Shown here in pieces: positions 45,560 to 58,400 of a stretch of 64,000 bases of DNA. The notes under the pieces are model-generated. The model saw only the letters and a program-made list of their open reading frames with translations. It had not been told where the DNA came from and did no database searches. Origin of the DNA: Deroplatys truncata (taxonomy: Eukaryota > Arthropoda > Insecta > Mantodea > Mantidae); contig CM060990.1 in assembly GCA_030765065.1 (NCBI GenBank), forward strand, positions 215,303,290 to 215,367,289. Reading direction: 5' to 3'. How positions within the stretch are numbered: the stretch's first letter is position 1; every line of letters begins with the position of its first letter. Made by a program: the position numbers and the translations under genes.

Positions 45560-47150
45560 ACTATGGTATCTCCCCTCCAAAAAAGATGATTGTATTCCTA
45601 CCGTTGCTCTGAAGGACGTCTCCCGCAAAGCTCAACCTTTCTTGCGTCGTTCTTTAATTCTGTGTTCAGTTTGGGTTATTTTCCTTCCCATTGGAAGCAC
45701 ATGGAGGTCATTGTTCTGCACAAACCTGGCAAGCCTGTTCGCCAACCCTCTGGTTATTGTCCAGTAAGTCTTCTTCCTGCACTGTCAAAAAAAGTTAGAA
45801 GATTGTGCTTAAAAGTTTGGCAAACATATCTCTATTACTTCCGTACTGCCGCCCTTTCAATTTGGTTTCTGGCATATCATTCTACCGTACATAAATTCAT
45901 CAGGGTTACGGAGTTGATTGCCCAGTCTTTTGAAAGGAAGCAGCATACTTTAGCCGCATTATTGAACTTCACTCGAGCTTTTGATAATGTGTGGCACGGC
46001 GGTCTACTGTATAATCTGCATGACACTGACATACCTGATTACCTATATAACATCATTCAAGCTTTCTCACTAACCGCATTATTGGACTTCACTCGAACTT
46101 TTGATAATGTGTAGCACGGCGGTCTACTGTATAATCTGCATGACATTGACATACCTGATTACCTATATAACATCATTCAAGCTTTCTCACTAACCGTATT
46201 ATTGGACTTCACTCGAGCTTTTGATAATGTGTAGCACGGCGGTCTACTGTATAACCTGCATGACATTGACATACCGGATTACCTATATAACATCATTCAA
46301 GCTTTCTCACTAATCGCACGTTCTCAGTCGTTTTGGGTTCTGGACGCTCTTCATCCCGATCACTACTAGCCAGTTTTCCTCAAAGTTCCGGGCCCTACAC
46401 CTTTTAATATCTACATTTCTGATTTTACTCCTTTGCGGTATGTTACTACTTCCATTTATGCCGATGATGGAGCTTTATTAACATTTGATGAGGATATCTT
46501 CGCCGTTACTCGCCTGCAAACACCTGAGATTTCTTAAATATTTGGCTTAAAAATTAGCGTATCTCTCTCAACTGCAACAAACTGAAATGATTTTCACGCT
46601 CCGCGATCTGCAGCACCCCCACGTATTGTGCTTAACGGTACCACTATACCACGGAGGCGTAATGATAAAACCGTGAAATATCTGGTGGTACATTTTGGCT
46701 GTCGTCTCACCTGAAAGCCTCACATCAACAGCAAACTCAATTTAACGTATTCTCGTTTCACGACTTTATCCACTAATTAATCGCAAATCCTTCTCTACAG
46801 AGTGACACCGTTCTTCATCTTTATATATCTCTCCTACGTCCTCTACTAACGTACGCTTACCCTGTGTGGGGTAGTGCAGCCTGCAGAAAAATTTAGAAGA
46901 TTCAGTCGTTCCAAAACAAGCTTCTACGCACAGCGATCCATGCTTCTGGTTTTGTTCGGAACGAACAGTTACACCATAGACTCCAAGAATTTATCCGTCG
47001 CCAAGCACAGAAGTGCTTCGCTATGTTCCAGGTGCGGTGTTCTATTCACTTGGCACTCGCTCACAGCTTCCCATTGGGATCTGCAGTCGCCTGACATAGG
47101 ATCTTTTGCTTTAACTCCCTGTACAGTTAGCTCCGAATGAATCCGCTCCA
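45560..47150 (+). pseudogene. Jockey ORF2 reverse transcriptase remnant with motif A triplication
   Basis: Reads SLGYFPSHWKHMEVIVLHKP, GKPVRQPSGYCPVSLLPALS, then a region with LLNFTRAFDNVWHGGLLYNL (motif A) repeated three times in frame with a 120-bp period (45,951-46,310), then FNIYISDFTPLRYV and IYADDGALLTF (motif C). Copies 2 and 3 of the repeat share a TGG-to-TAG stop. The C-terminal part to 47,150 contains the thumb and a damaged Cys/His region. A dead copy. Confidence 0.75.
45951..46310 (+). repeat. 3 x 120-bp tandem triplication
   Basis: Units 45,951-46,070, 46,071-46,190 and 46,191-46,310 with exact 120-bp spacing and only a few substitutions. Units 2 and 3 share changes absent from unit 1, so unit 3 arose from unit 2 or the reverse. 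Confidence 0.95.
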
Positions 47151-47319
47151 TCCACATCTCAGCATACTACTAGTCTGATGTCGCCAGCGAGGGACCCGAA
47201 AGGGTTGATCTCCAATTCAGCTAGTGATACTCGACTTTCTTTTGTTTGTTTGTTGGAATTTTATTGTATTGTATTTGGAGAATATATGTAAACATTATTC
47301 TATTAAAATTGTATTAGCA

Positions 47320-48279
47320 TTTTGAATTTGTGAGGGTTTTGGTATAAAGCAATCCTAGTAGTGAAATTGCGACGCGTACCTTATAATATTTTCGAGAAAT
47401 ATTTTTGAAATAATTTATAGACAAGACCTATGCTTAGCAAACGTTGCTTCACGTTAATAGGCTAAAGTCTGTCAAGTGTCCTCTTTCTCCGTTCATATTA
47501 AAATATCATGCGAAGAGTGTAGAATTGGGAAGTTGGTTGTGATCGGCATTTCAAAACTCTGAAACTCCAAATTTCCACTGCCGCACTTTCCAAGCTGATT
47601 AGCATCTCGTTTGATCTACTGAAGTGTTCCAATCAAGCATTCTGACGAGGGAGTATAGTAAAAGATAATATTTGTCGTAATGGCACAAACCCGACAAAAT
47701 CGCAATTTTTACTTTGAAATAGAATACTTTTTGTGCACCTTTGGTCTCAGTAGCTTAAGTGGAAAAGGGTTGTCCCAGGCAAGGAAAAAAGGTTGCCCCT
47801 ACGAGCCGGGGATACTACTTGATGAGTGGGGAAAATATTTAAATTCCTCCCATATATTTGATCACTAGGATTAATACTATTCTTTTCAAACTTCCCAGCA
47901 TGAGAAACAGTCCCATGCTGCACCCAGGATATAAGTCTAACCCATGCATTCCGCTATGCAGGTAACAACGCTACCACAATTCCATGTGGATGGTATCTGC
48001 ATAATGCTCTTGAAGTAATCATGATAATTTTAGTAGTAATTGCTAATATTATTTTATGTAAATATAAACATAATTTATTAAACAACTTCTTTTTATATCC
48101 TAATATAAACATTTTACACTTCATCGTTTTACAAACTTACATAACATTAATGACATGGCAATTTTACTCTAATAAAACGTCAATATTCGTTAGCGATGCG
48201 GTCTGGTGAGAATTTTGTGTCGAATTTTTTTAATTTAATAGAATGTTTCATGTTCAATTCTCTGTTTTGCATATAAAGC

Positions 48280-48310
<31 letters not shown>

Positions 48311-48540
48311 CATCTTATTCTTTTCTGACATCGTACATTTTTGTGAACAAAATATTCTCTGCATCTCTTACCGAACCATTTACAACATTGTTATCGGTTG
48401 ATACAAGCATTGTTCGAGATATAAAAAGTGCACCCGTGCAACTCGGGTAAGCAGCTAGTTATGTAATAATGTTTATGTTCTGTAACCGTCTCTTAAATTA
48501 GAGAAAGTAACGCATTTAGTTAAAAAAACACGTCAAAATT
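47320..48540. other. Non-coding stretch with a repeat terminus
   Basis: No gene. (TA)n at about 48,281-48,302. At 48,427-48,460 the motif GTGCACCCGTGCAAC, then GGGTAAGCAGCTAGT, looks like the conserved 3' terminus of an interspersed insect repeat; its class is not determined. Confidence 0.4.
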
Positions 48541-48561
48541 TAAATTCATGAACATGCTTTT

Positions 48562-48631
48562 AGGTCCCCCAGGGCCCAAAAAAGAAATAATTCTGGAAAA
48601 GAGGTCCACGTGAGTGGCTATGCGTGTGCGC

Positions 48632-48684
<53 letters not shown>

Positions 48685-48770
48685 CGCGCGCGCGCGTGCG
48701 TCTCATACTGTGAAAGCATAATTCAGAAATCAAAAACTGTATACTCATTAGCCTTCAGTAAACACTTACA
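48562..48770 (+). repeat. GT-rich interspersed repeat, related to 166-290
   Basis: GGTCCCCCAGGGCCC, then an A-rich segment, (TG)n/(CG)n at 48,636-48,700, then GCATAATTCAGAAATC. Same order of motifs as at 166-290. Confidence 0.45.
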
Positions 48771-48789
48771 TTCAATTAATGACTGTTAA

Positions 48790-51110
48790 GTCCGTCTTAT
48801 TCTTGTACTTCATACTCGTATAACACAAACCATGAAAGAGAGACAAACACTTAATAAAGTATAATTGCAGACTTCGCTAAAACGTTTTTAGCTTTATTCG
48901 CTCTGCTACTGGATTTAAATTTTCCCGATCCTAAGTAATGTATTTCGAAACGTTAACTGCATACTCTTTTGTTTCTCATGAGTATGCAGATGTCCAACCA
49001 GAGAATTTTTAAAGCCTAGCGCAGGTTACAAGAACGCGTTTATTGATTGGCTAAGCACTATTGGTCCTACAAAGGCGCTTAAAGGTTTCACTACTGATGC
49101 AAGAACGATCCATAACACTGTTTGTTCAATAAAGCACCCGGCAGGTTATATCTCGAAAGTCGTGTCAGTAAACTGCGATTTGAAATTCAAATAACATCTT
49201 CCATGTTGCATCATATAAGTAATTTCGAAAACAAACTATCGTTTAGATAGTACTCGCGCACGTGCGTGTGTGTATACGCAACCTTGTTATATTGTTACTT
49301 ATTGCAGTTAACACCAGATATACTTGTAGTGATGCATAAAGACAAGTTATTATTTGTAGTACTAATTACAGCATCCTCTGATAAAAATATTAGTAACATT
49401 ACTATAAACTAAGTGTTGGTATTTTGGGTAACTCTATTCAGCATCTATAGTGCATTTGCTTTAAGTTGAAACATGGAAAGTAGAAAGAGATAGCACTATA
49501 TACCACACGACAATTGGTAATTCTTAACTGCATAATCTCAAAACCTTTACTATTGAAACTTATTATTCAAAATCAGAGTTAGGTTGAAAAATGAAATTTA
49601 GAAGAGAACAACCAACACCCGCTTGTAACAATATGAAAGCCAGCCAAGCAAGGACGGCCGAAGATATCAGGATAATTTCCATATTTCACTTCCAAAGGTG
49701 CAGTGGCAACAAGTACAACTGTACTGAGAGACTAGGCAGTGAAGGGTGACTGTGACAGGGTTTCTCAGCACTAGAGCTGACTATCAAACGAGTTTTGTTC
49801 ACTATTTTGTACCATTCATGTCTTCGAACACAAATGAGCTCCTGCATACGGGCGAGTTGGGTGTACTGGATTCCGAGCGGTGTCCCTCTCTCAGACCATT
49901 CCGTTTGGTATACCGAGCGAGTGTATGTCTCATTTCCTGTTCGAGCGGCCAGAGTGGCCAGACCCAAGTGGAAGGCCCAGTCCGTTTACTTCACTAGCGT
50001 TGTTGCCTTCCTTATACGTAGCTCAATTTCGCGTGATAATGGAGTTATGATACAAGTGAAATACAAGCGCGGCCAACGGTCACAGCTGATATGTGAATGT
50101 ATGCACTAACAATGAATTACTAACAATGAATATGCTTAGTCGGCTGTTTTACAATTAGTTTATTATTCGGCTATTGTATATAGATTATGAGGTATATTCT
50201 TGCTTTGAAGTCATGGCAAAGTTTCAACTTTCCTAGAATTTGTATTGGGGATTTTTTCTTTAAGCAATGTCCACTATTATCACACACCCATCTTCCAGTG
50301 TCTAAAGGAGATCGGTAAACTATTCCCTAAACACTAAATTGCTCATCTCTTTATGATAATCACCACCACTTTCTGACTGAAACACTAAATCTGCCCCTTA
50401 TATGAAACCATATTTGGCCTACCTGTCATGGCAGATTATTAGATATTATGATCCTTTACCTAATGGTATGCATTCACGGTAACATTCATTTGCTGGAAGT
50501 GTAAATTACTAAAACGAAAATAAGTTATTATTTTAAGTTATTGATTCCTTAGCTCGAAGCATACAAGGTAACACACGATACTGTATTGTATTTTCACCGA
50601 GTTTCTCATTTAATTTTGAAAATGTACTCCATAATGTACACCAGAAAGGCCCAGTCATACATATTTAGCCTGAATATACATTTTGTGAACTGTTGTTTTA
50701 AATTTTATTGTAAGAGAACTTTGGTTTTATTTTTATCAGATTTCATACTGTACAAGATTAAGTTGCCCTCAAACATCGTCATTTGTCATTACCGAGTTTA
50801 TCTCAGTTTTGTTAATTTGTATCTCATTAAAAGGAAACGAAGTCTTAAATGCAATAAACTTCTTTTTCAGTAGTGGACCTACATATTATTAATGCAACGC
50901 AACAACTTTTGAATAATTAACCTGAGTTTGCGTTAAAGGTTGGTAGTAACATACTTTACTTTACAGTTGTGCAATTTCTAGCCTTTAAAGAATAATCATT
51001 ATTTCATTTGTTACATTATGATATAATTTGTAATGTCTATTTATACAGATGAAATTCAGAATGAAATTGTATATGAAGCTCCTAAGATATTTATTTTGGA
51101 ACGTATTTAT
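48790..51110. other. Non-coding stretch, nothing recognised
   Basis: No domain or RNA is seen. 49,680-50,110 has higher GC and overlapping ORFs on both strands (such as 49,686-49,967 minus and 49,795-50,109 plus), but none has a recognisable motif, so I do not call a gene. Confidence 0.4.
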
Positions 51111-52297
51111 ATATACACTGCCGTTTGTGAAAATTGCAATACCAAGAAGGAAATGCATGCATTCAATGAATTTAATACCACACGTTAGGTACATGACAAG
51201 TAACAAATGATAAACGTTTCAAATCTGTACATGACTTTGAGCTCTAATAATCAGTATTTGGTGTTGCCTCCATGCGCTGCAATTAAAGCTGCTATACGCC
51301 GTGGCTTTGAATAAAAAGGTTCTGAATAAGTTCCTGAGGGATTTCCCTCCATGCAATTTGTATTCGAGCCCACAAATCCGTGACACTGGTTACTGGAGGA
51401 CCGTGACGCACCAGGTGCCGACCAACCATATCCCAGACATGTTCGATGGGCGACATGTCAGGCGAACGTACAGGCCAGGGAAGTAAAGGTACCCGGCACT
51501 CTTCGAAGAAGGCTCATACATTCCTCGCAATTTGTGGCCGGGCATTGTCCTGTTGAAATGTGGCCTGTGGAGTTGCCTGAAGCAGGGGGATTACCGCAGG
51601 TTCCACAACCACCGTTAGGTACCGGTTGCAGTTCAAAGTGCTCTTAATTCGTAGGAGGCGAGATTGGTTGTTGTAACCAATGGCGCCCCAAACCATCACT
51701 CCTGGTGTTTGTCCGCTATGCCGTTCAACAATGCAGTCCTCCAGGTTGCGCTCACCACGGTACAGCCGGACACGTATGCAACCATCACTGTAGAACACGT
51801 TGAAGCGGGACTCGTCCGAAAAGGCTACATTTTGCCACTCAGCACACCAGTGACGGTGTTCACGTGCCCATTGCAGTCGAAGGAGCTTGTGGTTTCTGGA
51901 CAATGGAAGCCGACGTAATGGCATGCATGCAACCAGTCCAACCTGCAGCAGACGGCGAGGAACCGTTGATGCAGACAAGTTCGCACATGTTGCAGTGCTC
52001 CAGCGTCGAGCCAACACTGTGGATGAAGCTGTACGGTCCGTTATGGCCATGCGGACAAGATGACGGTCATCTTGTGGTCATCACGGTGCTGTGGTCACGT
52101 TCCGTGGTCCAGTACACGCTCTTCACTGCGTACGACCTTCATCTATCCACTGCTTCCACACACGCATCACTGTCGTAGCAGCATGCCCTGTAGGAGCCGA
52201 AATGTCACGGTATGACAAACCCGCTTCCCGGAGACCGATCATTCTGACCCGTTCGAACTCACTCACATACCGATATGGCTCCCTTTGCGTCGACGAG

Positions 52298-52300
<3 letters not shown>
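51111..52300 (-). mobile_element. Tc1-like (DD34E) transposon, 5' end lost
   Basis: A minus-strand Tc1 element. Its 3' inverted-repeat end is at about 51,116 (TACACTGCCGTTTGTGAAAA, next to TA). The corresponding end expected near 52,350 is absent; the coding sequence runs into a (TA)n(TG)n microsatellite at 52,299-52,361, directly followed by the second inverted repeat. I infer loss of the 5' terminal repeat by microsatellite-associated rearrangement. Confidence 0.75.
51240..52290 (-). pseudogene. Tc1-like transposase remnant
   Basis: Minus strand: N-terminal helix-turn-helix EFERVRMIGLREAGLSYRDI (52,123-52,270), then after a frame change a 178-codon stretch (51,514-52,050) with catalytic NVAFSDESRFNVF and TFQQDNARPQIARNV. 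An in-frame TGA (likely from CGA) follows, and the same frame continues with WPVRSPDMSPIEHVWDMVGR. The spacing from the second Asp to the Glu is 34 residues, hence DD34E. One stop and at least two frameshifts inactivate it. Confidence 0.85.

Positions 52301-52361
<61 letters not shown>
52299..52361. repeat. (TA)n(TG)n microsatellite
   Basis: About 20 TA units followed by 11 TG units, lying exactly between the truncated Tc1 element and the left end of the second inverted repeat. Confidence 0.95.
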
Positions 52362-53222
52362 CAATGCCAAAAATATCCCGCCCTGACACTGGGAGCTGCA
52401 GTAGCACTTTTAGCTGATTTTACAAAATTTTATTCTTTTATCATATATTCATACACACCTTTGAAAATGCCCCTGAAGGAACAACTTATCACATGCATCA
52501 GTTGCAAAACTATTTGAAAACAAAATGGCAGATCTACGCAGGACGACCAATTGGATTTAAGCCGTCACCCAACAAAGGTTTATTGTACAGCCTTGTCAAG
52601 AAATACTGAGTATTAGGTAGATAATTTCTCTTTTGTCACAAGCTATGGCATATTTAGTTCATACAGCAATTGAAATGCCTGATGCAGTTTATTTATTTGA
52701 GTTAAAACTACGAAAATAAGCTCCAAACACTGCATGAAGCTGCTAAAAGCGTGTAAAGATTCGAGATGGGGGTCTCAGTTCCACAACTATTTATTCGGAT
52801 AAGAACCCTAACTCGCAAGGTAGCATTGGTCGAATTGTATTATCATGACTGCCTTACCATTGTGCCACTTTAGTTCGGGTTCAAATCCTTCATGTTAAGT
52901 TCAAACTTTTTATTACGTTTTGATTTATCTCTTTGGGGCTATAATTTGATATTATGATACAAAGAAGATTTTTGATAACATTATAAGTGTGTACAAAAAA
53001 GAATAATCGCCATATTTTCCACTCACAGGTGGATAATTTATATTCGTAGTATGTATTCTATTGTGCTCGGTGTTATACTTGACCCATTCAAACAAATTTA
53101 AAACACTTCACACATGCAAAGTGGCTTTGCTGTTTGCGCCTGCGTCAATGCTTGGCGTGAATAAACTCTCCATTATCTACTGAGTATTTTAAACCTTTCT
53201 ACGAGACACGTCTGCTGTCATA

Positions 53223-53510
53223 ATGTATACTAAAGACGAATATGTTGACATGCTATTAACCTATGGATAAACAAAGTGTAATGCACTGTCAGCAAAGCGC
53301 CTGTATGAAGAATGGCTTCCAGGAAGGAGGGCACCTACTGCAGACACTTTTCGAAGGGTTGAAAGGCGCCTTCGTGAAACAGGATAATTTGGAAGAGCAC
53401 CACCTGCTCGCGATGCTCCAGCAACCGGAGGCAATGAAGAAGCTGTGTGAAACGCAATAGAAAGCAACCCACATACCGTTCAAGGGCCATAGCACAAGAT
53501 CAGTACATAC
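53223..53510 (+). pseudogene. DD41D transposase copy 1, N-terminal part
   Basis: MYTKDEYVDMLLTYG, then after a stop NALSAKRLYEEWLPGRRAPT and ADTFRRVERRLRETG: a DUF4817-like helix-turn-helix as found at the N-terminus of insect mariner-related transposases. It is followed by a stop (TAA), FGRAPPARDAPATGGNEEAV and another stop (TGA). Cut by the LINE at 53,514 and resumed at about 59,640. The same two stop positions occur in copy 2. Confidence 0.75.
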
Positions 53511-53513
53511 ATA
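53504..53513. repeat. Target-site copy at 5' end of LINE D
   Basis: TACATACATA directly precedes the LINE 5' end. The same sequence follows its (CAT)n tail from 59,551, where it has expanded into a long (ACAT)n run, so the exact TSD length cannot be fixed. Confidence 0.6.
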
Positions 53514-54147
53514 CCCCCTCAGGGGCTCACCTTATGTGAGTACGGGTTTTTGGCGCACCCGGGGGTTCCCGAGCCAATCATCGCCACATTCATCCCCTCA
53601 CCCCCATCCGGTCGAGGTGGGTTCTTCTCGTGACCGATGGACACAAGATAGGCTCTCGTGCGTTCTTTACATTCCATTCATACCGCACCTCACCATCGTT
53701 TCTTTCTTCTCTTGTCACTTTCCGACCATTTCGCACCACGACATTCACACAACTCTTTTTCTTCCTGGCCGGCCTACCTTGCGTGCGAAACGCCCACACA
53801 GTTTTAGTTTCTTTTATCCTTTTATTTAAATCCTCCGTGGACACAGCCTGACGGATACCCGCGCACTGGTGCGCAGCTGGGTGAGTGGGTAATGGCGTCA
53901 TCCCCACCACCCGGGGTCGTCATGTAGGGTATGTGTTCGTATCCGCTGTTCAACTGCAGTCCCGCGGGGGGCCATTGCATGAGCTGCTGACTTCCGAGGG
54001 CGATTGGGTCCCTCTGTCTATGTTCTGGGAGGTGTGACCCTGGGGTGAGATAGGTATAGATAGGCCACTCACCCAAGCCGGGGTAACGCCCGGGAAGTCA
54101 GAGCCCGAGGTCGGAGACGGTTGCAATGGTGGAGGATTTTTTTCGCT
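53514..54147 (+). promoter_or_regulatory. 5' UTR / internal promoter region of LINE D
   Basis: Conserved in copies A, B, C and D, from CCCCC(TC)AGGGGCTCA through a C/T-rich block (53,690-53,820) and CACCACCCGGGGTCGTCATG to the ORF1 start. Copies A and B begin at exactly the same CCCCCAGGGGC, which fixes the transcription start of the family, as expected for LINEs with an internal promoter. ORFs reading through it are not supported. Confidence 0.6.
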
Positions 54148-55437
54148 ATGGAGCACCCTTTCTCCATTATAAACAACAAGCGCCGAAAGACTTTAGTAAC
54201 AGAAGTAGCACCGCCAACAGCTGGTTGTTACTTAGTGATTACCCGTACAGACGAGGGACAATCCTTCGAGAAGGTGAACCCTTTTATCATCCAGAAGGGC
54301 ATTGACTCAATTGCTGGTCCGGTTCTTTCCTGCACTCGGCTTCGTAATGGTTCGTTGCTAGTTCAAAGCAAATCCGAGGCACAAAGTAAGTCCTTGTTGA
54401 GCGCCACGCTTCTCCACGGTTATCCTATCCGTGTTGAGAAGCACCGCACCTTAAATTCTTGTAGAGGCGTTGTCACCACGCATAGCCTCGATGGCATCTC
54501 GGACGAGGACCTGGTCGAATATCTTGCAGACCAGAAGGTGACAGCGGTTCATAGAGTGCAGGCCAAACGCGACGGCGTATAGGTACCCACTCGTACCCTG
54601 TTTCTAACATTTGATGGCGTCGATCTGCCCACGAGCATCTCCGCAGGGTACGAACGTATTTCTGTGAGGCCTTATATTCCTAGACCTCTGCGTTGTTTTA
54701 AATGCCAACGTTTTGGGCATACGCAAGTCTCATGTAAGAGTGCCGTTAACATCTGTGCAACATGTAGCCAGTCCTCACACGAAGGTGCCTGTTCAACAGC
54801 CCCCGTCTGCGTTAATTGTAAAGGGTCACATTCTGCTTCGTTTGCCGACTGTCCGCGGTATTTGGACGAGAAGGCGATCCAGGAGATCCGGGTAAAGGAG
54901 AAACTCTCCTTCGCCGAAGCCCGGAGGCGTTTCCATGCGCGCCAACCTTCACTCCTGCGATCTGGCACATTTAGCTCTGTTGTTGCCTCGCCAGTACCAC
55001 GAGTAGATGCCGAAACTCAGACCTGGACCTTGACTGGATTAACCGCCACTACCATCCGGCCGTCTATTAAAGCTACTGTTACCAAGCCCTATAAACCTGG
55101 TCTAAAGTCAATGAAGTCGCAAGCCGCTGAAAAGAAGCCCAAGCAGAAACTACGTAGGGAAGATTTTTTGAAAGACCCTCCGCGTGCGCGCGGTAACAAA
55201 AGTTCACCTTCTCCTCCTCGGAGGTCGCTGTCCCAGGAAGGTCCTGGGACTAGCCGCGCTCAGCGGCACCCCTCACCCATCGCCACCCAGAACCGATTCA
55301 CGGCGCTTGAATCGGTTTCTGGCACTGAGCGCGTGGGCCCTCCCTCCGAGGAAGCTATGGAGTCTGACCAACTCCATACAAAAAGCCCGAGCCCAAAGGT
55401 TAAACAAAAGGTAATTTTAAGCCGCCCATCTAAATAG
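54148..55437 (+). pseudogene. LINE D ORF1: gag-like RNA-binding protein, one stop
   Basis: Starts at MEHPFSIINNKRRK (54,148; the upstream in-frame codon at 54,121 is TTG, so this is the first ATG). Residues 1-150 form an RRM-like domain (CYLVITRTDEGQSFEKVNPF and LLVQSKSEAQSKSLL segments). Then come three zinc knuckles, CFKCQRFGHTQVSC, CATCSQSSHEGAC and CVNCKGSHSASFADC, and a Pro/Ser-rich basic tail to 55,437. A single in-frame TAG at 54,580-54,582 breaks it; copy C has TTG (Leu) there. The expected role is binding LINE RNA and forming the RNP in the cytoplasm before import. It ends 22 bp before ORF2, in a different frame. Confidence 0.85.
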
Positions 55438-55459
55438 ACAGTTTATCAACTTTTTCTTA

Positions 55460-58400
55460 ATGGCTATCCTGACCTGGAATGTACGTGGTGTGCGCATAGG
55501 GCGGAACTGCAACTTTTATTGCGTTCCCATTCGCCTATGGTCGTATGTTTGCAGGAGACTAAGCTTCGCCCTCACGATCCTTTTGATCTCCGAGGATATA
55601 CTCCGGTTCGCTACGACCTTAAACCGGAGGAGGGTACTCCTGCTCATGGAGGTGTCATGTTGTTAGTGCGTAACGACGTTCATTTTAAACCTGTCACACT
55701 TACATGTGACTTGCAAGCTGTTGGCGTTCGCCTTCACTTACCCGGCTTTTTGTTTTCTGTTTGCTCTGTATATTCACCTCCATCGTCTCCCCTCGCTCCC
55801 GCGGACCTTCGAGCTCTCCTGTCCGCTCTCCCAACACCATTTCTTCTGTTGGGAGATTTTAATGGCCATCACCCACTGTGGGGTTCGCCAAGGGCTTGTG
55901 CGAAGGGAACTCTTCTTTCCGACATTTTTTATCAGTTTAATCTTTCCATCCTCAATACAGGTGCACCTACTTTTCTTTCTGATTCTTCTGGTACATTCTC
56001 TCACCTGGACCTTGCCATTTGCTCACTCCAGCTTGTTCATCGTCTTCAGTGGAACGTCGTCGCTGACACCTACTCGAGCGACCATTACCCCTGCATCGTT
56101 TCTCTTCTGTCGCACCACGTACAGCATTCCAGAGTACCTACCTGGATATTCGCAAAAGCCGACTGGAGCTTGTATTCCAGCCTCGTGCATTTTGACGACC
56201 AGCCTTTCTCCGACATTAATCAACTAGTGCAGCACTTTACGTCTATTATTTTCTCTGCCGCCGAACGTGCAATACCCCGTTCATCCTCCCAACCTCGGCG
56301 GCCACCTGTTCCGTGGTGGAACGAGGATTGTGGGGACGCCGTTCGTGCCCGTAGGACTGCACTTAGGGTGTTTCGGCGACACCCTACACTTGATAATTTG
56401 GTGATTTTTAAACAATCGCGCGCCAGGGCTCGTCGCATTATTCAGGATAGCAAGAAGGCATCTTGGGCTCGTTTTTTCGAGCCTTTTAATCGTTTTACGC
56501 CTTCATCCGTTGTTTGGGATAAACTTCGTCGCTTCTCAGGTAAAGTGTCACATTGTACTGTTTCTGGCCTTCAGGTTTCTAATGCCACCATAGTGGATCC
56601 GGCTGCCATCGCTGACATTCTGGGTGCTGCCTTTGAGGCGGTTTCCAGTTCAGACCATTATTCCGCCGGCTTTCGCTCTATTAAAGACCGGCTGGATTCC
56701 GCATCATATACTTTTCGGTCTGCTAATGATGAATGCTATAACGAACTATTCACAATGAGGGAGCTTGAGCACGCTCTTAATTGCTCTAGGCACTCCGCTC
56801 CTGGCCCGGACGGCATTCATGTCCTAATGTTAAAGAACCTTTCAGCCGACAGTAAACTATTTCTCTTACAGGTCTATAACCGTATTTGGCAAGACGGCAT
56901 TTTTCCTTCCGTTTGGCGCGAAGCCACCATTGTCCCTATACTTAAGCCTGGGAAGGATCGCCAACTACCATCCAGCTACCGCCCTATCTCCCTCACCAGT
57001 TGCATTTGTAAGGTGATGGAGCACATGATCAACGGGCGGTTGACATGGTGGCTTGAGTCTCAGAAACTTCTAGCGAACGCTCAGTGCGGGTTTCGTCGCT
57101 ATCGCTCTACCGTCGACCATCTTGTGTCCTTGTCGACGCATATTATGAATGGATTTCTGAGAAAGTGTCAAACCGTGGTTGTATTTTTTGACCTGGAGAA
57201 AGCTTATGACACTTGTTGGAGAGGCGGCATTTTACGTACACTTCACGATTGGAATATCCGCGGTCGTCTTCCCATATTTCTTCGGGAGTTTATGACGGAC
57301 CGCGTCTTACGTGTACGTGTGGGCTCGGTTTTATCTCGTCGTTTTATTCAAGAGAACGGAGTACCGCAGGGCTCTGTACTCAGTCTCAAACTTTTTGCGA
57401 TTGCTATCAACCCCATTGTTGATTGTATTCCACCTGGCATTTCATCGTCCCTTTTTGTTGACGATTTCGCTATTTATTGCAGTTCACGGCGGACCTGTCT
57501 ACTCGAACGCCGTCTCCAGAGCTGTATCGACCGTCTCTACGCCTGGAGTAACGCCAACGGCTTTAATTTCTCCGCCGAGAAATCCGTCTGCATGAACTTC
57601 TGGCGCCGGAAGTATTTCCCTCCGCCCTCTTTCCATCTTGGGCCAGGGATACTTCCGTTTGCAGACGAGGCGAAATTTTTGGGGTTGATTTTTGATAGAA
57701 AGTTGTGTTGGACCTCGCACGTTTCCTTTTTAAAAGCAAAGTGTGACCGTTCTCTTAATATTTTACGTGTTTTAAGTGGCACATCCTGGGGAGCTGATCG
57801 GACCGTCCTTCTTCGCCTTTATCGCTCTTTGGTCCGATCCAAGCTTGATTACGGGTGTATTGTTTATTCGTCGGCACGTCCATCTGTGTTACGCCGATTG
57901 AATGCCATTCACCATCGTGGCATGAGAGTCGCTACAGGGGCCTTTCCAACTAGCCCTGTACCCAGTCTGTACGCAGAAGCTGCAGAGCCTCCGCTGTCCT
58001 TCCGGCGTGAGATGCTTTTGTGCAGCTATGCTTGTCGACTCTCAAGCTTGCCTAACCACCCGTCCTTCGATGTATTTTACGAGGATTCGCTTGATCGCCA
58101 ATATTTCGTTAGCTCCCCTGCATTGCTCCCTCCAGGGGTTCGATTTCGACTGCTACTTCGGCATTTGGACGTTACGCCAGCGCCGGCCCTTACCCGAGGG
58201 GAAACGCGTTTTCCTCCATGGTCGCGCGCTGAGGCCCACATCCACCTTGGGCTAACGTCGATGCCGAAAAATGCGACCCCTGCTTCTGTTCTTAGATCCG
58301 CCTTTTTAGAACTACAGGCGCAGTTCGGGGACTGTCATTTTATATATACTGATGGGTCTAAGACTGATGTTGGAGTAGGATGTGCCTTTGTTTTTGGTGT

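Larger units (their letters stand above)
42420..47310 (+). mobile_element. Decayed jockey-clade LINE
   Basis: A plus-strand element with ORF1 (about 42,480-43,670), ORF2 endonuclease (about 44,217-44,930) and RT (about 45,560-47,150), and an AT-rich 3' end near 47,310. ORF order, the gag zinc-knuckle segment, the ILNCNANATKPKRQ endonuclease start and absence of RNase H fit the jockey clade. Stops and frameshifts are frequent, so it is much older than LINE copy D. A 362-bp hairpin element sits between ORF1 and ORF2. Exact ends and a TSD were not found. Confidence 0.75.

Noticed and set aside
47740..47850. tRNA-like stretch (AGTAGCTTAAGTGG, then GAGCCGGGGATAC)
   Set aside because: An A-box-like motif is present, but the B box is too altered to support a tRNA or SINE call.
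48560..48748. ORF with a His-Thr repeat
   Set aside because: Translation of a (TG)n microsatellite.
49686..50109. Overlapping ORFs on both strands in a GC-richer patch
   Set aside because: No recognisable motif, no splice-supported continuation and overlap on opposite strands; left unannotated.
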